A program made the translations under genes and the position numbers. Under the pieces are notes generated by a model. The model made no database searches. It saw nothing but the letters and a program-made list of their open reading frames with translations, and was not told the origin of the DNA. A stretch of DNA of 64,000 nt. Origin: Polyangiaceae bacterium (GTDB taxonomy: Bacteria; Myxococcota_A; Polyangia; Polyangiales; Polyangiaceae). Positions 35,258-44,011 of this stretch are shown in pieces. The stretch's first letter is position 1; each line of letters opens with the position of its first letter. Location of the stretch: assembly GCA_016712345.1 (NCBI GenBank), contig JADJRH010000011.1:3658001-3722000 (forward strand). Reading direction: 5' to 3'.

Positions 35258-35475
35258 CCGAAAGCGGCTATACTATGACCGTGCCATGCGACATGTTCGT
35301 CGCAATCCCACCTCGTCGCAAAAAGCGATCTTCCCATTGACAATGCAGAAATCGGCCGGTTTTGCCGGGCTTATTTTTACGCGGCTGCGAAGGACTTTTC
35401 TACCCCGCGCAATCGGGTCGCCCAACACACCACAGATCGCGACAAGGAGGTCGCGGCGGCTCAAGCGCGCCAAAC

Positions 35476-35967
35476 CTATTTGGCAACGACAACGGCACCC
35501 GGCTTATTCAGGTATGTGCCTTCAGGCACCTGGGTGAGCACCGAATATTGACACTTCTGCATGGCGCTCCGCCCTTCATCGCCCTGAAGCAGTTCCAACC
35601 GGGATCGGACAATGCCCACAGCCGCACGCGTGGCTTGGACAACGTAATATTCTTTTTGCGCCTCCACATCGATCGCGAGCGAGTCGAACCCGTCGGAGCG
35701 GGCCTCCAGCTCGTGGTGGCCCACGCCCGCCAGGTAGCAAAAACAAGAACCGCCGATGGTTGCCCCGACAAGAACGTTGTTGTCTCGAAACGGGAACGTT
35801 AACAACGCCCCATCTGAACCGACGCGCACCACACACACCTTGGCGGCGTTCGCGGGCGTCTTGTCATCAGGCGGCGCTGTCGGCGAAACAACGTACCCCG
35901 CGCATGCTGACACAAGTACCAGCGAAAGCGGCGCGAAAACGCGGGTCGCAAGCCTCCTCATGCCCAT
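35476..35967 (-). CDS. Small lipoprotein of unknown function
   Basis: A 163-residue protein with a signal peptide ending in the lipobox VSAC near residue 22. The mature part has a single compact beta-rich domain with GCFCYLAGVGHHELEARSDGF-like spacing of strands and a conserved-looking EYYVVQA. It resembles DUF2846-type periplasmic lipoproteins only loosely. It is transcribed alone; the next gene on the left starts at 35257. No function can be assigned. Confidence 0.7.
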   Translation of the reverse strand: MGMRRLATRVFAPLSLVLVSACAGYVVSPTAPPDDKTPANAAKVCVVRVGSDGALLTFPFRDNNVLVGATIGGSCFCYLAGVGHHELEARSDGFDSLAIDVEAQKEYYVVQATRAAVGIVRSRLELLQGDEGRSAMQKCQYSVLTQVPEGTYLNKPGAVVVAK

Positions 35968-36198
35968 CGCCTTCCTCCGCGGACTCTAACTGAACCACAA
36001 GCCCTGAAGGCTATCATGCACGGAAACGTTGTCTGTGTACATCTTTCTTCGTGGGCGATGCATACGGTGCGCCGGGCTGCACGGGTTGCGCCGCAAAAAA
36101 CAGCCGCCCCTCGGGCTTCCGCGAACCTTCGGTGCGTACACCTCTTGCACGGCAAAGTCTCGTCCCCCTTCGCTCCGTTTTGACGTTTGGAGTCTGTT

Positions 36199-37542
36199 AT
36201 GGAACGCACACGTGTTCTCATTCTCGGTGCGGCCGGTCGTGATTTTCACGACTTCAATATGGTGTTTCGCGACGATCCCAACGCGTTCGTGGTAGGCTTC
36301 ACGGCCACCCAAATCCCTGGGATTGAAGGGCGAACCTACCCATCGGTGCTCGCAGGCCCGCTCTACCCCGAGGGGTTGCCCATTTTTGTGGAGTCGGATC
36401 TGGAGCGTCTCATCCGCGACAAACGCGTTGATGAAGTTGTCCTGTCGTACAGTGATCTCGCCTACCCAACCGTCATGCACCTGGCTGCGCGGGCGCTTTC
36501 GACCGGCGCGGGGTTCAGGTTTCTTTCGCCACGAAAAACAATGTTGCGATCCACCCGACCGGTGGTTGCGGTAACCGCCGTTCGAACCGGGTGCGGTAAG
36601 AGTCAGGCCGCCCGGTATATTGCCCGCATCGCGCGCGACGGAGGCCTCAAGGTCAGCGTGATTCGGCATCCAATGCCCTACGGCGACCTCGCGGCGCAGC
36701 GGGTCCAGCGATTTGCCTCCATGGCGGACATGGACGCGGCTCGCGTGACAATTGAAGAAAGGGAAGATTACGAACCGCACGTCCTTGCCGGAAGTGTGGT
36801 CTTTGCCGGGGTAGATTACGCTGCCATTTTGGCCCGCGCCGAAGCCGAGAGTGATCTCGTTCTGTGGGACGGCGGAAACAACGATCTACCATTCGTTCGA
36901 CCGGACCTTTGGATCACGGTGGTGGACCCTCATCGGCCCGGCCACGAAACGGCCTACCATCCGGGTGAGTCAAACTTCAGGGCAGCCGACATTGTGCTTG
37001 TGAACAAGGCAGATTCGGCAAAACCTGAAGCGATCGAGGCATTGCGGATCGCAACTCAAACGCACAACCCCGGAGCCAAATTTGTGGTCGCAAAGAGCGA
37101 CATCACGGTGGACAATCCTGAATTGGTCAGGGGTAAACGTGTTTTGGTCATTGAAGACGGTCCCACACTTACCCATGGGGAAATGACGTTTGGAGCGGGT
37201 GTTGTTGCCGCGCGAAGATTGGGCGCCGCCGAGGTGGTGGATGCTCATCCGTATGCGGTGGGTAAGATCGCCGCGTTGCTCAAAAAATACCCGCACATTC
37301 AAGCGGCCCTTCCCGCTGTTGGATACTCCAAAGAAGAGACAGACGATTTGCAGGAAACCGTGCGGGCTGTGCCGTGTGACAGCGTGCTCGTGGCTACTCC
37401 AACCGACCTTTCGCACGTTCTTCAGATCTCCAAACCGTGGACGCGTGCTCGGTATGAACTGGCCGACATGACTTCCCCAACGCTCGGCGATCTGGTTCAA
37501 CAGTGGCTCCAAACGGCAGTCAAATCAGGGGAGCGAAAATGA
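36199..37542 (+). CDS. COG2403 predicted GTPase (cyclic 2,3-diphosphoglycerate synthetase family)
   Basis: A 447-residue protein. The N-terminal half has a Rossmann-like start RVLILGAAGRDFHDFN. The P-loop VRTGCGKSQAARY lies near residue 127. A Walker B-like LVLWDGGNNDLPF and the guanine-specificity motif NKAD follow near residue 270. The methanogen relative is cyclic 2,3-diphosphoglycerate synthetase, but bacterial members are uncharacterised. Its stop overlaps the carbamate kinase start by 4 bp (ATGA), so the two are translationally coupled. This suggests a role in carbamoyl or ornithine metabolism rather than in cyclic phosphoglycerate. Confidence 0.85.
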   Translation: MERTRVLILGAAGRDFHDFNMVFRDDPNAFVVGFTATQIPGIEGRTYPSVLAGPLYPEGLPIFVESDLERLIRDKRVDEVVLSYSDLAYPTVMHLAARALSTGAGFRFLSPRKTMLRSTRPVVAVTAVRTGCGKSQAARYIARIARDGGLKVSVIRHPMPYGDLAAQRVQRFASMADMDAARVTIEEREDYEPHVLAGSVVFAGVDYAAILARAEAESDLVLWDGGNNDLPFVRPDLWITVVDPHRPGHETAYHPGESNFRAADIVLVNKADSAKPEAIEALRIATQTHNPGAKFVVAKSDITVDNPELVRGKRVLVIEDGPTLTHGEMTFGAGVVAARRLGAAEVVDAHPYAVGKIAALLKKYPHIQAALPAVGYSKEETDDLQETVRAVPCDSVLVATPTDLSHVLQISKPWTRARYELADMTSPTLGDLVQQWLQTAVKSGERK

Positions 37543-38501
37543 GCACGCTCCCGGGTAGAGATCGACCGGTGACAGTGGTTGCCTTCGGCGGCAACGCGCT
37601 TTTGCCCAAAGGGGCAAAGGGCACAAAAGAAGAGCAAATTGAAAACGCTCGGCATGCCTGCGCGCCCCTGGTTGAAAGGCTTGTCAAAGGCGATCGACTG
37701 CTGCTCGTATTTGGAAACGGCCCCCAGGTGGGGCATGAGCTTCTGCGGAGCCACGCGGCTCGCGCCGATCTACCCTCGGCACCTCTCGATGTTTGTGTGG
37801 CATCTACCCAAGGCACAATGGGGTTTTTCTTAGAGCTGGCGTTTCGAGCAGAATTGGTGTCTGCCGGTGTGAATGTGCCTGTCACATCGGTTCTCACGTT
37901 GGTCAGGGTAGACCGAAACGACCCGGCGTTTCACAACCCTGACAAGCCCGTCGGTCCGTTTTACGACGCGCACGAAGCCGAGAGGCTCCACAGTCAACTG
38001 GGATGGGTGATCACAGAAGATTCCGGCCGCGGCTATCGGCATCGCGTTGCATCGCCCAAGCCGCTTGAGTTGGTAGATGCTCAGGCTGTGCACGATTTGC
38101 TCGCCGCCGGCCACGTGGTGGTTGCGGGCGGCGGCGGTGGTATACCCGTTGTTCGCGAGCCATCTGGAGAACTCAATGGTGTGGAAGCCGTGATTGATAA
38201 AGATCGAACGGCGGCGCTTTTGGGTCTTGCGGTGGGCGCTGTGGAAATGATCGATCTGACAGGGGTAGACTGCGTTTATCGAAAGTTTACCTCACCTTCA
38301 CCGGAAGCGTTGCCAAACCTTACGGTGGTGGAGGCCCGAAAGCTCCAAGCAAACGGGGAGTTCCCGGCCGGTAGTATGGGGCCCAAAATGGAAGCAGCCA
38401 TCGACTTTTTGGAAGGAGGCGGAAAAGAAGTGCTCATCACCAGCATGCCCATGCTTTCCAAAGCTCTCCACGGGCAGGCCGGAACACGAATTACAAGTTG
38501 A
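37539..38501 (+). CDS. arcC: Carbamate kinase
   Basis: A 320-residue amino-acid-kinase-family enzyme that makes ATP from carbamoyl phosphate, or carbamoyl phosphate from ATP and carbamate. Key segments are VAFGGNALL, GNGPQVGHELLRS, STQGTMGFFLE, WVITEDSGRGYRHRVASP, VAGGGGGIPVV, IDKDRTAALL and the MGPKMEAA close to the end. It overlaps the GTPase gene and is followed by the ornithine aminotransferase remnant after 71 bp. No argF or arcA is in the window. Confidence 0.93.
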   Translation: MSTLPGRDRPVTVVAFGGNALLPKGAKGTKEEQIENARHACAPLVERLVKGDRLLLVFGNGPQVGHELLRSHAARADLPSAPLDVCVASTQGTMGFFLELAFRAELVSAGVNVPVTSVLTLVRVDRNDPAFHNPDKPVGPFYDAHEAERLHSQLGWVITEDSGRGYRHRVASPKPLELVDAQAVHDLLAAGHVVVAGGGGGIPVVREPSGELNGVEAVIDKDRTAALLGLAVGAVEMIDLTGVDCVYRKFTSPSPEALPNLTVVEARKLQANGEFPAGSMGPKMEAAIDFLEGGGKEVLITSMPMLSKALHGQAGTRITS

Positions 38502-38572
38502 AGCCGAGCGCTGTCCACAAGCCTCCGGCACCTTCCAATGTGCACACATTGTCCGTCCACCAGGGTGACTTT

Positions 38573-39600
38573 ATGACCTCCCGAACCAGTCGCGACTATA
38601 TTGCCCAAGCCGAGCGGTGGGGCGCCCACAACTACCATCCACTCGACGTGGTTCTGACAAGAGGACAGGGCCCATTTGTCTGGGACGTGGAAGGTCGTTG
38701 CTACGTGGATATGTTGAGCGCTTACTCCGCGGTGGGACAAGGCCATTGCCATCCCAAAATTGTGGGCGCTTTGGTGGAACAAGCAAGCAGGCTGACCTTG
38801 TCGTCGCGGGCATTCCACAACGACAAAATGGGCGACATGGGAGCTTCTCCGACGAACCGGCGTATAAAAAACACTTTGGTCCCCCCACTCCCGGGTTTAA
38901 GTGTGTACCTTTCGGTGATGCCTCTGCCCTCGCCAAAGCGGTGACCCCCAACACTGTCGGGGTGTTGATTGAACCGATTCAGGGGGAAGGAGGCGTGAAT
39001 ATTCCACCGGATGGTTACCTCACCGAGCTGCGGAAAATCTGCACGGCCAACGGCGTTTTGTTGGCCTTTGATGAAGTGCAGACGGGCTTGGGTAGAACCG
39101 GGAAAATGTTCGCCTGGCAGCATGAAAACGCGCGACCCGACCTCATGGTTCTTGGAAAGGCCTTGTCAGGTGGGCTCTACCCAGTTTCCTGCCTATGTGC
39201 CGATCGCGACGTGATGGCGGTGTTTAACCCCGGTTCCCACGGGTCCACGTACGGCGGCAATCCTCTCGCCGCGGCTGTTTGTCTGGCGGCCCTTGACGTG
39301 CTTGAAGAAGAGGCGCTTGTTGAAAAGTCCGCCGCATTGGGGGAATTTGCGTTGGATAGACTGAGGGCCGAAGTGCGCGGCCCCGGTGTAAAAGACGTGC
39401 GTGGACGCGGACTCATGATGGCGGTGGAGTACCACCGGCCGGTGGCCCACGACGTGGTGATTGCGCTCTCAAACGTGGGCATTTTGGCAAAAGACACCCG
39501 CGACACCGTCATTCGTTTCATGCCACCTTTGGTCATCGAAAAAGATGTATTGAGCGAAGCGCTCGACAAGGTGATTCCCGTTCTCAACCAGTGGGCGTAG
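38573..39600 (+). pseudogene. rocD: Ornithine aminotransferase with internal out-of-frame deletion
   Basis: The first frame gives a normal OAT N-terminus through NYHPLDVVL, YVDMLSAYSAV and LTSRAFHND-like sequence (here LSSRAFHNDKMG). The second frame resumes at SDEPAYKKHFGP and continues normally to the C-terminus, including LAFDEVQTGLGRTGK, the PLP lysine segment LGKALSGG and GSTYGGNPLA. About 65 codons are absent, judged against family alignment, with a frame change near 38840. The missing part includes the TGAEAVE phosphate-binding loop and the FHGR motif. The product cannot be an active aminotransferase as written. Confidence 0.85.
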
Positions 39601-39664
39601 CCCCAATGACCCGACACGGAAGTGGCGATTGCGCTGGGGCAATTGTTTGTAGTAAGGTCGACCC

Positions 39665-40375
39665 ATGAGCTTTCGCGACGCCGTGCTTCGGCGCGTGCCT
39701 GAATCGTGGGTGAAACGGTGGCCTACCATTCGCGCGGTGCTCGTCGCCTATCACATTCTCGCAGTTGTTGTTCTCTCTTTCCCTTCCCCTCCCAGTGGGA
39801 TGAAACATTCCACCTGGGAAAATCCTACCGTTCAAAACGAGTTTCGACTGTGGGCAGACCGCTTTTCCAGTTTGGGGTATAAAATCACACCCGCCGAGCT
39901 GGACAGCAAGCTGTGGGATCTTTCCGGGAAGATCGTGAGTGCTCGGGAAACCGTCACCGCGCCGTTTCTACCCTACGGCAACTACCTCGGACCTCGACAG
40001 AGCTGGCGCATGTTCGTGGCGCCCCAGCGTTACCCGGTGATCATTGCGATCAGCATTCGCGACAAACCCGGCGGTTGGAAAAAAATCTACGAAAGCCGCT
40101 CAACCGAACACACGTGGATGAGCGACACGTTCGAAAAGTATAGAGTCAGGCGCGTTGTTTTTCAAATGGCGTGGGACAAAGATCTCCGACATTTTAAGAT
40201 GTTTTGTGATTGGGTAGCTGTTCAGGCAGCACGCGACTTTCCTTCGGCGATGGAGGTAATGGTTGTTCAAACCCGGTATAGAACACCCTCACCGGAAGAA
40301 GCTCTCGCCGGAAAAACTACCCTCGATCCTGAAGTTTTGGCGCGCGAAACCCGCAAACTGAAGGTGGCAAAATGA
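39665..40375 (+). CDS. Hypothetical single-anchor membrane protein paired with HTTM
   Basis: A 236-residue protein with one N-terminal hydrophobic helix (VLVAYHILAVVVLSF near residue 27) followed by a soluble domain with charged and aromatic residues (ESRSTEHTWMSDTFEKYRVRRVVF). No family is recognised. Its stop overlaps the HTTM gene start by 4 bp, so the two are coupled. Orientation suggests a periplasmic or cytoplasmic partner subunit. Confidence 0.7.
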   Translation: MSFRDAVLRRVPESWVKRWPTIRAVLVAYHILAVVVLSFPSPPSGMKHSTWENPTVQNEFRLWADRFSSLGYKITPAELDSKLWDLSGKIVSARETVTAPFLPYGNYLGPRQSWRMFVAPQRYPVIIAISIRDKPGGWKKIYESRSTEHTWMSDTFEKYRVRRVVFQMAWDKDLRHFKMFCDWVAVQAARDFPSAMEVMVVQTRYRTPSPEEALAGKTTLDPEVLARETRKLKVAK

Positions 40376-41379
40376 AGCGGCTTTCGCGCCTTTGGCAAGG
40401 TTTTCAGAACCTTGTCTCCACGCAGGAAACCGGCGAGGTGATGGCGCTTTTTCGCATTTTTACCGGCGTCATTGTGGTTTGGGTGCTCGCGTCGATGTTC
40501 ACCACCGGAATTATCGACATTGTATGGGTAGATCGGATCCACGGCGGTTACCGCGCGTTGGGTGAAGGCTCCACATTGGTAAAGTGGTTGGGTGGGCCCA
40601 AACCAACAGTCATTCACAGCCTGGGAATTGTCACGCTGGTGGGCGGCGCCCTTGTAACTCTGGGGCTCGGCGGTCGACTGTCGGCGTTTGTTACCCTTCA
40701 AGGGTATATGGCGCTCCACCGGCTCGATGGCAATGCCAGCGGCTCCTCGGACATCCTGGTAACCAATGGGCTTTGGTTGATTGTTCTCGCCAACTCCACC
40801 GCCACCTGGTCACTCGACTGTAAAATTCGCACGGGTAGATTTGTTTCAAACGACAAGATCAGCGCGTTTCCGCGCTATCTCGGAATTTTGCAACTCATTG
40901 TTATGTACTGGGCAACCGGCGTTCAAAAGGTGAGCGTTTATTGGTTTCCCGCGGGATCTTATTCGGCTCTCTACTACGTTCTTCAGCAGCCCACCTGGCA
41001 ACGTTTCTCAATGGCGTGGGCCGCCAAGTTTTACCCACTGACTCAGATTGCCACCGCCGTCACATGGCTATGGGAGTTTACCGCGCCCATTTTGTTTGTT
41101 GTTTATTGGTACCGTTATACCCGCGAGAGACCGGGTAGAGTGCGGGCTTGGTTCAACAAGAAAGATCTTCGACTTCCTTGGATTTTCGTGGGGATTGTCC
41201 TGCATTTGATGATCCTCGCCGCCATGGATGTGAGCCATTTTTCGCAGATGTCGCTCGCGTTCTACGTTTGTTTTTGGACTCCCGATGAAGTGGTAAACTT
41301 CCTTCGAAGAGCGGCGCGAAAAAACAAGAGTGCACCGTCTCCGGCCGATGCGCGTGAAAACGCGGTTTCCAAGACTTGA
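40372..41379 (+). CDS. HTTM (vitamin-K-dependent carboxylase-like) membrane protein
   Basis: A 335-residue polytopic protein with about six hydrophobic segments. The layout and sequence elements, such as a GGYRALGEGSTLVKWLG loop, WLIVLANSTATWSLD and YWATGVQKVSVYWFPAGSYSALYYVLQ, match the horizontally transferred transmembrane (HTTM) domain related to vitamin-K gamma-carboxylase. Bacterial members are mostly uncharacterised. A catalytic lysine cannot be placed with confidence. Coupled to the preceding single-anchor protein. Confidence 0.8.
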   Translation: MKRLSRLWQGFQNLVSTQETGEVMALFRIFTGVIVVWVLASMFTTGIIDIVWVDRIHGGYRALGEGSTLVKWLGGPKPTVIHSLGIVTLVGGALVTLGLGGRLSAFVTLQGYMALHRLDGNASGSSDILVTNGLWLIVLANSTATWSLDCKIRTGRFVSNDKISAFPRYLGILQLIVMYWATGVQKVSVYWFPAGSYSALYYVLQQPTWQRFSMAWAAKFYPLTQIATAVTWLWEFTAPILFVVYWYRYTRERPGRVRAWFNKKDLRLPWIFVGIVLHLMILAAMDVSHFSQMSLAFYVCFWTPDEVVNFLRRAARKNKSAPSPADARENAVSKT

Positions 41380-41432
41380 TTTCTGACATCGATTTTTTTC
41401 GCGTTTTGCGCGGGGCTATGTAACATCGACAA

Positions 41433-43070
41433 ATGGCTGTGGTGCGCACAGGCCGAGGGGATGCTGCCGCGGACGCGCTGGCCGAGGCCAAAACCATCTC
41501 CGACGGGGGCGATGCGCACGCCGAAAACGTTTTTTCGGTCGCTCCCGGAACGCTCCTGTGTGGCAAATATCGGGTTGTAAAAACCTTGGGCCGCGGCGGG
41601 ATGGGAACGGTTGTGGAAGCTTTTCACCTGGAGCTTCAGGTGCCGGTGGCCATTAAACTGCTGCTCCCCGAGCTGATGAGTTATGCCGAAGCGGCGGTGC
41701 GTTTCCAACGTGAAGCGCGCGCTGTCACCAAGTTGACCAGCCCGCACGTGGCGCGTGTGCTCGATGTGGACACATTGCCGAGCGGCGAGCCTTTTATCGT
41801 CATGGAGTTTCTAAAAGGGAAAGACCTCGCCGAGCGAGGGAAAGACCCCATTCCACTCAGTCTGAGTGAAGCGCTCGACTATGTTGTACAGGCTTCCGAC
41901 GCTATTGCCGAAGCTCATTCAGTGGGAATTATCCATCGCGACCTGAAGCCGGCAAACCTATTTGTAACGCACAAACCCGGGGGTGAGCCGTTCATTAAAG
42001 TTCTCGACTTTGGGGTTTCTAAAGTGCTGACGGGCAACACGGGTGAAGTGTCGCTCACGCAGACAACAACAATTTTGGGGTCTGCCCTGTACATGTCGCC
42101 TGAACAAATGCGATCGGCCCGCGATGTGGACCACCGGACCGATGTGTACGCATTGGGTGCGTGCCTATACGAAATTCTCGCCGGCCGCCCTCCGTACGTG
42201 GCTTCGAGTTTTCCTGAATTGTGCGCGCGTGTTTATTCAGGCCCTCCCATGTCGGTGAGTGAGTGGAGTCCTGAAGTACCACCCGACCTTGCCAAGGTGA
42301 TCGAAAAGAGCCTCGCGCACGAACGGGAAGATCGGTACGGGTCCATCGCAGAATTTGTTCACGCGCTGGCTCCCTACGCGACCGAAGAAACGCGTGATCG
42401 AATTGAAGCGATCTTAAAGCAACACGCGCCGCACCTTACCCTTCCTCCCATTGCAAAACGAAAGCGAAATCTAGAACCTACCCCCAGGAGTGAACCACCT
42501 CCGGCAGAATCATCAAGCAAGGTTCCCTGGGTGGCGGTGGCCCTTCTCCTGCTTGTTGGAGTGGTTGGAATCGGCGCCGCGCTTCGCACAAAATTGCCTT
42601 TTTTTGCCGCGCCGACAGCGGGAACGTCACCTCCTTCTGCCCCAACCGATCCCCGGGCAACTCTTTCGGGCGTTCCAATCTCCCCGTCAGGTTCTGACTC
42701 AACCGTGGCTTCGGCCCCGGATGCACCCGGTTCCGCATCCTCACCATTACCGTCAAGCTTTTCATCCAGTGCGTCCCCTGCCCAATCTGTAACCAATTCA
42801 TCCTCGCCCGCCGCCGCAACTTCGAGCGCGGCGGTCGCTGTCGCCCCTACCCCGTCGGCCCGCTCCGTTTCAACCGCCGTTGCGACCGAAGGGCGCACAA
42901 CGCCTCCCGCGTCATCGCCGCCGAGCACGCCGCCCGCAACATCTACCCAACCTGCCGGATCAACCCAACCGATTGCACCGGGGGGGCCCGCGGTTAACCC
43001 CGGGCTCACCGAGCAGGTATGTTACGCCATATTTCCCGATGGAACGCGAAAAGAAGTTCCCTGCCAATAA
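41433..43070 (+). CDS. Ser/Thr protein kinase with C-terminal membrane anchor and Pro/Ser/Ala-rich tail
   Basis: A 545-residue Hanks-type kinase. The catalytic domain (about residues 45-305) has GRGGMGTVVEAF, VAIKLL, IIHRDLKPANLF, VLDFGVSK and a normal activation segment with SALYMSPEQ. A single transmembrane segment (VAVALLLLVGVVGIGAAL) lies near residue 370. The rest is a Ser/Pro/Ala-rich stretch ending in CYAIFPDGTRKEVPCQ. The extracytoplasmic tail might sense the envelope. It is 18 bp upstream of the JmjC-like gene and may be co-transcribed. Confidence 0.93.
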   Translation: MAVVRTGRGDAAADALAEAKTISDGGDAHAENVFSVAPGTLLCGKYRVVKTLGRGGMGTVVEAFHLELQVPVAIKLLLPELMSYAEAAVRFQREARAVTKLTSPHVARVLDVDTLPSGEPFIVMEFLKGKDLAERGKDPIPLSLSEALDYVVQASDAIAEAHSVGIIHRDLKPANLFVTHKPGGEPFIKVLDFGVSKVLTGNTGEVSLTQTTTILGSALYMSPEQMRSARDVDHRTDVYALGACLYEILAGRPPYVASSFPELCARVYSGPPMSVSEWSPEVPPDLAKVIEKSLAHEREDRYGSIAEFVHALAPYATEETRDRIEAILKQHAPHLTLPPIAKRKRNLEPTPRSEPPPAESSSKVPWVAVALLLLVGVVGIGAALRTKLPFFAAPTAGTSPPSAPTDPRATLSGVPISPSGSDSTVASAPDAPGSASSPLPSSFSSSASPAQSVTNSSSPAAATSSAAVAVAPTPSARSVSTAVATEGRTTPPASSPPSTPPATSTQPAGSTQPIAPGGPAVNPGLTEQVCYAIFPDGTRKEVPCQ

Positions 43071-43088
43071 CCTCACAATATCGCCTTT

Positions 43089-43988
43089 ATGGGTATGACC
43101 ATCAGCAGCCTTGATGATCTGTTTTTTCCGATTACAAGTGCGTCCTTTTTCGATGAAATTTATGAGAAAAGGGCGCTCCATATTCCCGCCCAAAACGCCG
43201 CTCGGCACGGACTTTTGAGTCTTTCAGATCTGACTCAAGCGTTCAGGCGGGGCCCGTTGAGTGATGTGGTGTGTTTTCCAGAACACGCCGAAACAACGCG
43301 CGAGGCTCTGGTGGAGTCTTCTACCGATCTTGAAAAATATCTAAACGACGGGCACCCTCTTGTGTGGAACCGGGCCCACGGGGCAAGTTCGGCGGTGGAT
43401 GAGCTAACCGGCCTGCTCGCTGAAACATTCGGCGCGCATGTTTGGCCCAATGTGTACTCCACGGGCACCGCGGGAACACCTTTTCAAATGCACTTTGATG
43501 CCCATGAGGTGATCGCCGTCCACTGCGAGGGTGAAAAAGAGTGGACCATTTCGAGTGTGAGGGTAGACAGGCCCTTGGACACGTCGGAGATGGAAGATGC
43601 GGTAAAAACCGCATTGGTCGCGCGGCGCGAAGAAGCGGAGCAAAACGTGGCAATGACGTTCACGTCGCGCCCCGGAGATGTTGTGTACATTCCGCGAGGC
43701 CTGTTTCACAACGCGCGGTCACTCAACGGAAGGTCGCTTCATGTGACATTTGGACTGGAGCTGCCCACCGGATTTGAATTGGCGAAGCGCATTATTGCAA
43801 ACATGTTGGGCGATCCATGGATGCGCGAATACCTTCCCGCCTTGGCGGCCGATGAAGCGGGTGAAAAAACGGTTTTGCTCTTGGGAGAATTGGCAGACAG
43901 GTTGAGAAGCGGCGTGTCACCCGCCCAGTTGGCAAAAGCATCGATAGAAATTCGCGAACGTTGGGTGACAATGGGTAGACTAAAATAA
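43089..43988 (+). CDS. JmjC/cupin-type 2-oxoglutarate oxygenase (ROXA-like)
   Basis: A 299-residue protein of the cupin_4/JmjC group. The iron-binding HFDAHE with a downstream SRPGDVVYIPRGLFHNARS supplies the HxD...H triad. The opening SLDDLFFPITSASFFDEIYEKRALHI and the winged-helix-like C-terminus recall ribosomal oxygenases such as YcfD/RoxA, which hydroxylate ribosomal protein uL16. Substrate here is unproven. It lies directly after the kinase gene. Confidence 0.82.
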   Translation: MGMTISSLDDLFFPITSASFFDEIYEKRALHIPAQNAARHGLLSLSDLTQAFRRGPLSDVVCFPEHAETTREALVESSTDLEKYLNDGHPLVWNRAHGASSAVDELTGLLAETFGAHVWPNVYSTGTAGTPFQMHFDAHEVIAVHCEGEKEWTISSVRVDRPLDTSEMEDAVKTALVARREEAEQNVAMTFTSRPGDVVYIPRGLFHNARSLNGRSLHVTFGLELPTGFELAKRIIANMLGDPWMREYLPALAADEAGEKTVLLLGELADRLRSGVSPAQLAKASIEIRERWVTMGRLK

Positions 43989-44011
43989 ACGAGCATCGTA
44001 TGGTGACACCC

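Noticed and set aside
35250..35537. Small + strand frame between glgP and the lipoprotein
   Set aside because: Arg-rich composition, overlap with the lipoprotein gene on the other strand and no ribosome-binding site suggest it is not coding.
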